Both the position numbers and the translations under genes were made by a program. A stretch of DNA of 64,000 bases from Paracoccus haematequi. Lineage in GTDB: Bacteria; Pseudomonadota; Alphaproteobacteria; Rhodobacterales; Rhodobacteraceae. Position 1 is the stretch's first letter. Each line of letters starts with the position of its first letter. The DNA is taken from the NCBI RefSeq assembly GCF_900631945.1, contig NZ_UZWE01000036.1, positions 168,741 through 232,740 on the forward strand, read 5' to 3'. This document shows positions 58,911 through 64,000 of the stretch, in pieces. Under the pieces are notes generated by a model. It was not told the origin of the DNA. It was given only the letters and a program-made list of their open reading frames with translations, and searched no databases.

Positions 58911-59252
58911 TCAGGCCGGAACGTTCAGCACCCGTTTGACATTCGCGGTCCAGCCCAGCAGGCGCAGGTCGCCCGCGACGATGGCGGGTCGTTTCATCAC
59001 GCTGGGCTTGGCGCCCATCATCGCCACCGGATCCGCTGCCCGTTCCTGATCGGACATTCCGCGCCACGTCAGGCTGGCGCGATTGATGATCTTGTCGCCG
59101 AAATCCGCGACCAGGCGGGCGCGTTCAGATTCAGACAAGGGTTGCTTCTGGACATCGCGGAAATCGACGGTCCAGCCGTGCTGTTCCAGATCGGACTGGG
59201 CCTTCTGGCAGGTCGAACAATGCGCCAGACCATACAGGGTCAGGGATGTCAT
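58911..59252 (-). CDS. ArsC/Spx-family protein
   Basis: The 113-residue thioredoxin-fold protein has GLAHCSTCQKAQSDLEQHGW with a CxxC motif, then VDFRDVQKQPLSESE and KPSVMKRPAIVAGD. This matches the ArsC/YffB group; the CxxC is a redox centre. Whether it reduces arsenate or has a regulatory redox role is open; no ars genes are near. Start at 59252 gives the usual length. Confidence 0.85.
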   Translation of the reverse strand: MTSLTLYGLAHCSTCQKAQSDLEQHGWTVDFRDVQKQPLSESERARLVADFGDKIINRASLTWRGMSDQERAADPVAMMGAKPSVMKRPAIVAGDLRLLGWTANVKRVLNVPA

Positions 59253-59265
59253 GGCAGGCCTCGGA

Positions 59266-59340
59266 TCAGACAAGAGGGACAAGCGGCACGCCGCAGGCCG
59301 CCAGGGTCAGGACGGCCGCAAGGGCAAGAAACAGTTTCAC
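59266..59340 (-). CDS. 24-residue lipoprotein
   Basis: A short frame from GTG 59340 to TGA 59266 encodes 24 residues: a lipoprotein signal (VKLFLALAAVLTLAAC) with Cys at residue 16 and an eight-residue hydrophobic mature part (GVPLVPLV). CGGAG lies six bases before the GTG. Entericidin-like small lipoproteins are comparable in layout. The next gene downstream is the ArsC-like gene, 14 bases away, so they may be co-transcribed. Confidence 0.6.
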   Translation of the reverse strand: MKLFLALAAVLTLAACGVPLVPLV

Positions 59341-59399
59341 GATCGCTCCGACGACAGGATACCGGCCGGTTCTTCCCACCGCGCCGCGCGGAGGGCAAG

Positions 59400-60719
59400 T
59401 CACAAATCATGCGCGGGTCCATGCTTGTGCAGGCTGCGGCGCACCTGCCGCATGGCCCACCAGACGACCAGAACCGCCGCCGGCGTCAGCGCCGCGATCA
59501 GATAGGCCTTGTCCACATGCAGGGCCGACGCCACCGGATACAGCGCATAGGACAGCAGCCCCACCGCGTAATAGCTGATGGCGACGACCGACAGCCCTTC
59601 GACCGTGTGTTGCAGGCGCAGTTGCAGGTCGGCGCGTCGGTCCATGCGTTCCAGCAGCGCCTGGTTCTGCGCGGACCGTTCGACATCGACCCGCGTCCGC
59701 AACAGATCGGCGGCACGGCGGGTCCGTTCGATCATCGCCCGCAGCCGATCCTCGGCCGAGGCGACGGTGCGCATGGCCGGGCGATAGCGGCGGCGCATGA
59801 ATTCGGTCAGCATCTGGCGGTCCAGAAACCGCGTCTCGCGCAGGGCGGTCACCCGGTCCATGACGATCGCCTCATAGGCCTTGGTGGCGCCGAAGCGGAA
59901 GAAATGCTGGACCGCCTGCCCCTCTAGCTCCGCCGACACTCCCAGCAATTCGTGCAGGACCGCCTCGGCCGGGCGGGCGTCGTCGTGCATTCCATCGACG
60001 ATGGCGGACAGGCGCGGCTCCAGCTCGTTCAGGCGGCGCGACAGGCTGCGGGACCGGCCCAGACCCAGCATCGACATCGCGCGATAGGTTTCCAGTTCGA
60101 CCAGCCGATGCACGATCCGCCCGATGCGCCCTGGCCCCACCTCGGGTCGCACGAAAACGGCAAAGCGCATCCAGCCATCGGGGTCGATGCGGAAATCCCC
60201 GGCGATCATCGCCGCTTCCTCCAGCACCCAGACGGCGGTCAGGCTGTCCTTGGCGAACCAGGTCTCGATCCGGGTCAGCGCCTCGGCGGGATTTTCCGGC
60301 AGGATGTCCACCTGCACCAGCACGGCGGCGATGCGGCGTCCCGGCGCATCGGCTTGCCATGCGGCGGGGAAGATCGCGCCCGCGCTTGGATCGAAGGGCC
60401 GGATCGGCAGGCCGGGCGTGGTCGCCATATAGGTCACGAATTCCGTATGGCTTTCCCATTTCAGATCGTGACGGCCCAGGCGCCCTTGGTAATGGCTATC
60501 CTCGGGGTCGGGTCGAGGCCCGCCATGGCGGGCGGTCAGCGCGGTCAGATGAGCCAAGTCCAGGCGCCGGTCGCGGTTGGCTGCGTCCCTCGGTTCCTTG
60601 AAGGCCACGAAGGCGCAGGTCGCCGGGGCTGTCAGGCGGGGCGAGGGCCTGGCGTGCAGTTCATTGACAAGATCGTATCGCAGCGGATGTTCGATGTCCG
60701 TCCCCACGCCAGTCCCCAT
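59400..60719 (-). CDS. DUF3422 membrane protein
   Basis: The 439-residue protein has the DUF3422 N-terminal signature NELHARPSPRL and ESHTEFVTYMATTP, a long helical region, and two transmembrane helices near the C-terminus (VVAISYYAVGLLSYALYPVA and LIAALTPAAVLVVWWAMR). Function unknown; common in alphaproteobacteria. The start ATG 60719 is the first available. Confidence 0.85.
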   Translation of the reverse strand: MGTGVGTDIEHPLRYDLVNELHARPSPRLTAPATCAFVAFKEPRDAANRDRRLDLAHLTALTARHGGPRPDPEDSHYQGRLGRHDLKWESHTEFVTYMATTPGLPIRPFDPSAGAIFPAAWQADAPGRRIAAVLVQVDILPENPAEALTRIETWFAKDSLTAVWVLEEAAMIAGDFRIDPDGWMRFAVFVRPEVGPGRIGRIVHRLVELETYRAMSMLGLGRSRSLSRRLNELEPRLSAIVDGMHDDARPAEAVLHELLGVSAELEGQAVQHFFRFGATKAYEAIVMDRVTALRETRFLDRQMLTEFMRRRYRPAMRTVASAEDRLRAMIERTRRAADLLRTRVDVERSAQNQALLERMDRRADLQLRLQHTVEGLSVVAISYYAVGLLSYALYPVASALHVDKAYLIAALTPAAVLVVWWAMRQVRRSLHKHGPAHDL

Positions 60720-60729
60720 TCCCCGTGCG

Positions 60730-60755
60730 GCGAAAGGGGGCGGTTTCCCGCCCCC
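60730..60755 (-). terminator. Terminator after pntB
   Basis: On the minus strand GGGGGCGG (60755-60748) and CCGCCCCC (60743-60736) form an 8-bp stem with a GAAA loop, followed by TTTCG. It lies 7 bases after the pntB stop. Confidence 0.75.
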
Positions 60756-60762
60756 TGCCCCC

Positions 60763-62205
60763 TCAGTCGATCATCGGCAGCAGCTTGTTGAGGCTGTCCT
60801 TGGCGTCGCCATAGAACATCCGGGTGTTCTCCTTGAAGAACAGCGGGTTCTCGATGCCGGAATAGCCGGTGCCCTGGCCGCGCTTGCTGACGAAGACCTG
60901 CTTGGCCTTCCAGACCTCCAGCACCGGCATCCCGGCGATGGGGCTGTTCGGATCGTCCTGCGCCGCCGGGTTCACGATGTCGTTCGAGCCGATGACGATC
61001 ACCACGTCGGTATTCGGGAAGTCGTCGTTGATCTCGTCCATCTCCAGCACGATGTCATAGGGCACCTTGGCCTCGGCCAGCAGCACGTTCATGTGCCCCG
61101 GCAGGCGGCCCGCAACGGGGTGGATGGCAAAGCGCACCTCCTTGCCGGCCGCGCGCAGCTTGCGGGTCAGTTCGCTGACCGCGCCCTGCGCCTGCGCCAC
61201 CGCCATGCCATAGCCCGGCACGATGACGATGCTGTCGGCGTCGTTCAGCGCCGCCGCCACGCCCTCGGCGTCGATGGCGATCTGCTCGCCGGTGATCTCG
61301 GCCGCGGGGCCGGTCTCGCCGCCGAAGCCGCCCAGGATCACGCTGACGAAGTTGCGGTTCATCGCCTTGCACATGATATAGGACAGGATCGCGCCGGACG
61401 AACCCACCAGGGCGCCGACCACGATCAGCAGGTCGTTGCCCAGCGTGAAGCCGATGGCGGCGGCGGCCCAGCCAGAATAGCTGTTCAGCATCGACACCAC
61501 GACCGGCATGTCGGCCCCACCGATGCCCATGATCAGGTGATAGCCGATGAAGAACGCCAAGAGCGTGATCAGGATCAGCCACAGGATCGCCGGGCCGACG
61601 CCCGCGCAATAGAGGATGCCCAGCAGCACCGACAGCGCCAGGGCGCCCGCGTTCAGCATGTGCCCGCCCGGCAGCTTCTTCGGCTTGCCGTCCACGCGGC
61701 CCGCCAGCTTGCCGAAGGCCACGACCGACCCGGTAAAGGTCACGGCGCCGATGAAGATGCCCAGGAAAACCTCGATCTTCAGCATGGCGATCTCGGCCGG
61801 GGTCTTGTGGGCCAGCACGGCGGCGAAGCCGTGGAAGACATGCACCCCGCCCTCGGCCTTGGCGCGCAGCACGCGGGCCAGTTCGATCTGGGCGTTGAAG
61901 CCCACGAAGACCGCCGCCAGACCGACCAGCGAGTGCATGGCGGCGACAAGCTGCGGCATTTCCGTCATCTGCACGCGCTGCGCCACGACCCAGCCGACGC
62001 TGCCGCCGATGGCGATCATGACCAGCGACAGCAACCAGTTGCCCGCGCCCGGCCCGCACAGCGTGGCCAGCACGGCCAGCGCCATGCCGACGATCCCGTA
62101 CCAGATCGCGCGCTTGGCGCTTTCCTGCCCCGACAGCCCGCCCAGCGACAGGATGAACAGCACGGCTGCGACCACATAGGCCGCGGTGGTGAATCCGTAT
62201 TCCAT
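60763..62205 (-). CDS. pntB: NAD(P) transhydrogenase subunit beta
   Basis: The 480-residue membrane protein has about nine helices ([20 protein letters not shown] to [13 protein letters not shown]) and a C-terminal NADP(H)-binding domain with [40 protein letters not shown] and [16 protein letters not shown]. With PntA it uses the proton gradient to reduce NADP with NADH. It starts 10 bases after pntA. Confidence 0.97.
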   Translation of the reverse strand: MEYGFTTAAYVVAAVLFILSLGGLSGQESAKRAIWYGIVGMALAVLATLCGPGAGNWLLSLVMIAIGGSVGWVVAQRVQMTEMPQLVAAMHSLVGLAAVFVGFNAQIELARVLRAKAEGGVHVFHGFAAVLAHKTPAEIAMLKIEVFLGIFIGAVTFTGSVVAFGKLAGRVDGKPKKLPGGHMLNAGALALSVLLGILYCAGVGPAILWLILITLLAFFIGYHLIMGIGGADMPVVVSMLNSYSGWAAAAIGFTLGNDLLIVVGALVGSSGAILSYIMCKAMNRNFVSVILGGFGGETGPAAEITGEQIAIDAEGVAAALNDADSIVIVPGYGMAVAQAQGAVSELTRKLRAAGKEVRFAIHPVAGRLPGHMNVLLAEAKVPYDIVLEMDEINDDFPNTDVVIVIGSNDIVNPAAQDDPNSPIAGMPVLEVWKAKQVFVSKRGQGTGYSGIENPLFFKENTRMFYGDAKDSLNKLLPMID

Positions 62206-62215
62206 GCGTTCCCCC

Positions 62216-63787
62216 TTACGACTTCTGGAACATTGCCAGCATGCGGCGGGTGACCATGAAGCCGCCGAAGATGTTGACGCCCGCCATCAGCACGGCCAAG
62301 GCGCCCAGAGCCACGACCCACCACGATCCCGACCCGATCTGCATCAGCGCGCCCAGGATGATGATCGAGCTGATGGCGTTGGTGATCGCCATCAGCGGCG
62401 TGTGCAGCGAATGGGCGACGTTCCAGATCACCCGGAAGCCGATGAAGCAGGCCAGCACGAAGACGATGAAATGCGCCATGAAGCTGGCGGGCGCCACCGC
62501 GCCGATCAGCAGCAGCACGATGGCGCCCACGCCCAGCAGCGTGACCTGGGATTTCGTCTCGGCCTTGAAGGCGGCGACCTCGGCGGCGCGGCGTTCCTCG
62601 ACCGTCAGTGCCTTCGGCTTTTCCTTGGGCTTCTGCGCGGCGATGGCGGCGATCTTCGGCGGCGGAGGCGGCCAGGTCACGTCGTGGTCGCGGGTCACGG
62701 TGGCGCCGCGGATCACGTCGTCCTCCATGTTGTGCTGGATCACGCCGTCCTTCTTGGGCGTCAGGTCGGCCAGGAAATGCCGGACGTTGTTGCCATACAG
62801 TTCGGACGCCTGCGCGCCCATCCGCGACGGGAAGTCGGTATAGCCGATGATCGTCACGCCGTTTTCCGTCACATGGCGTTCATCGGGGATGGTCAGTTCG
62901 CAGTTTCCGCCGCGCTCGGCGGCCAGGTCCACGATCACGCTGCCGGGCTTCATCGCCTCGACCATGTCGCGGGTCCACAGCTTCGGCGCGTCGCGGCCGG
63001 GGATCAGCGCGGTGGTGATCACCACGTCCATCTGCGGCGCAAGCTCTCGGAACTTGGCAAGCTGCTTTTCGCGGAACTCGGGGGACGAGGGCGCGGCATA
63101 GCCGCCGGTCGCGGCGCCGTCCTGGGCTTCCTCGAAGTCCAGGAACACGAATTCAGCGCCCATGGATTCGATCTGCTCGGCGACCTCGGGGCGCACGTCG
63201 AAGGCATAAACCTGCGCGCCCAGGGACACGGCCGTGCCGATGGCGGCAAGGCCCGCCACGCCCGCGCCCACGACCAGCACCTTGGCCGGGGGCACCTTGC
63301 CCGCCGCAGTCACCTGGCCGGTGAAGAAGCGGCCGAAATTGTTCGCGGCCTCGATCACCGCGCGATAGCCCGCGATATTGGCCATCGAGGACAGCGCGTC
63401 CATCTTCTGCGCGCGGCTGATCCGGGGAACCATGTCCATCGCGATGGCGGTGACGCCCTGTTCCTTGGCCAGGGCCAGCAGTTCGGGATTCTGCGCGGGA
63501 TAGAAGAACGAGATCAGCGTCTGCCCCTCGCGCATCTGCCGGATCTCGGCATCCGAGGGCTGGCGCACCTTGGCGACGACATCCACCGCCCCGATCAGCT
63601 CGGCCGCAGTGGGCACCACGGTGATCCCCGCCGCGCGATAGCTGTCATCCGAAAACCCCGCCCGCGCCCCGGCACCGCTTTCGACAAACACCTCGTGCCC
63701 CAGCTTCATCAAATGCCCGGCAGAGGAGGGCGTAATGGCGACCCGCGCCTCACCCTCGAAACCTTCCTTCAACGCGCCAATCTTCAT
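62216..63787 (-). CDS. pntA: NAD(P) transhydrogenase subunit alpha (alpha1-alpha2 fused)
   Basis: The 523-residue subunit joins the NAD(H)-binding domain ([20 protein letters not shown] start; [40 protein letters not shown]) through a Pro/Lys-rich linker ([20 protein letters not shown]) to the membrane part with four helices ([15 protein letters not shown] to [16 protein letters not shown]). This is the two-subunit E. coli type, not the three-subunit type. Start at 63787 has GGGGGA upstream; a longer frame to 63919 is rejected. Confidence 0.96.
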   Translation of the reverse strand: MKIGALKEGFEGEARVAITPSSAGHLMKLGHEVFVESGAGARAGFSDDSYRAAGITVVPTAAELIGAVDVVAKVRQPSDAEIRQMREGQTLISFFYPAQNPELLALAKEQGVTAIAMDMVPRISRAQKMDALSSMANIAGYRAVIEAANNFGRFFTGQVTAAGKVPPAKVLVVGAGVAGLAAIGTAVSLGAQVYAFDVRPEVAEQIESMGAEFVFLDFEEAQDGAATGGYAAPSSPEFREKQLAKFRELAPQMDVVITTALIPGRDAPKLWTRDMVEAMKPGSVIVDLAAERGGNCELTIPDERHVTENGVTIIGYTDFPSRMGAQASELYGNNVRHFLADLTPKKDGVIQHNMEDDVIRGATVTRDHDVTWPPPPPKIAAIAAQKPKEKPKALTVEERRAAEVAAFKAETKSQVTLLGVGAIVLLLIGAVAPASFMAHFIVFVLACFIGFRVIWNVAHSLHTPLMAITNAISSIIILGALMQIGSGSWWVVALGALAVLMAGVNIFGGFMVTRRMLAMFQKS

Positions 63788-63839
63788 GGCTGTGTTGTCC
63801 CCCGCTCGTTTCATTTTCGGTCGCCCGACAGATAGCACC

Positions 63840-63856
63840 GTGAAAGATTCTTTCAC
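63840..63856. promoter_or_regulatory. Perfect palindrome upstream of pntA
   Basis: GTGAAAGATTCTTTCAC is an 8+1+8 perfect inverted repeat, 53 bases before the pntA start, with a GATTC in its centre. It looks like the operator of a dimeric regulator. Confidence 0.55.
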
Positions 63857-63902
63857 AAGTCCGTGCAACGCCGATGCGGGACGAATGTCGTGGGGGTGGC
63901 GG

Positions 63903-63936
63903 CAAAAGAAAACGCCCAAGACCGAAGCCTTGGGCG
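63903..63936 (-). terminator. Terminator of the partial gene at the window end
   Basis: CGCCCAAG and CTTGGGCG (63913-63920, 63929-63936) form an 8-bp stem; on the minus strand TTTTCTTTT follows. It lies 23 bases after the stop of the Ala/Pro-rich gene. Confidence 0.8.
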
Positions 63937-63959
63937 ACGAATTCAGACGTGCGCCGCGA

Positions 63960-64000
63960 TCAGTTCGCGGGCGCGGGGGTGGCAGGCGCCGGGGTGGCGG
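63960..64000 (-). CDS. C-terminal end of an Ala/Pro/Thr-rich protein (partial)
   Basis: The last 12 codons visible encode [12 protein letters not shown] before TGA at 63960-63962. Such tails are common in secreted or envelope proteins. Nothing more can be said without the upstream part. A good terminator downstream supports a real gene end. Confidence 0.55.
   Translation of the reverse strand, partial: ATPAPATPAPAN

Overview
The window reads as a high-GC alphaproteobacterial chromosome. The order Rhodobacterales, probably a Paracoccus-like member, is suggested by sciP next to ctrA with GANTC sites, a VPLPA-CTERM surface protein, DUF1127 and DUF3422 proteins, and an alphaproteobacterial LexA box (GTTC-N7-GTTC). 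The genus is inference. No rRNA or tRNA gene, CRISPR array or prophage is visible, and no gene-free gap exceeds 300 bases.

Region 1 (1-15616) is accessory. It holds the start of a secreted propeller-like protein and, overlapping it by 4 bases, a giant secreted multicopper oxidase of about 2370 residues. An AT-rich divergent promoter region follows. Next come a trypsin-like plus papain-like double protease, a P-loop NTPase and a trypsin-like protease that each start with an apparent effector-associated domain (EAD1), and a large multi-pass membrane protein. Together they look like an uncharacterised NTP- and protease-based conflict or signalling locus. The NTPase gene has a possible frameshift close to its 3' end.

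Region 2 (15666-30302) is mostly housekeeping: N-formylglutamate amidohydrolase-like gene, pyk, rpmI-rplT, a VPLPA-CTERM protein and a cytochrome P450 lying between rplT and pheS, a lipoprotein, sufE, mnmA, the cell-cycle pair sciP-ctrA, ligA and recG. Just after recG an SOS-box-like site precedes a 31-residue membrane peptide gene, which resembles the SOS-induced division inhibitor arrangement known from Caulobacter.

Region 3 (30561-45364) holds a SufU/IscU-like scaffold, hisI, gluQ-trmFO-rplY (L25), an lldD-type dehydrogenase, a lipoprotein, a TetR regulator, dnaG-rpoD (with a cluster of GANTC sites and palindromes before rpoD), rmuC-yjbQ, nrdR-ribD and a zinc alcohol dehydrogenase.

Region 4 (45353-64000) holds a penicillin-acylase-like protein lacking the usual nucleophilic serine, a 3-hydroxyisobutyrate-dehydrogenase-like enzyme, a degenerate metallo-beta-lactamase-like protein with a dihydrolipoamide-dehydrogenase-like flavoprotein, a 2-keto-3-deoxygalactonokinase-like protein, a YmdB-type phosphoesterase, an SLC13-type transporter with TrkA-C domains, a DUF1127 protein, yebC, a broken IS30 element, a redoxin-gph pair, a small phosphatase, an ArsC-like protein, a 24-residue lipoprotein, a DUF3422 membrane protein and pntAB. 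A perfect palindrome lies upstream of pntA. The window ends in the last codons of an Ala/Pro-rich protein.
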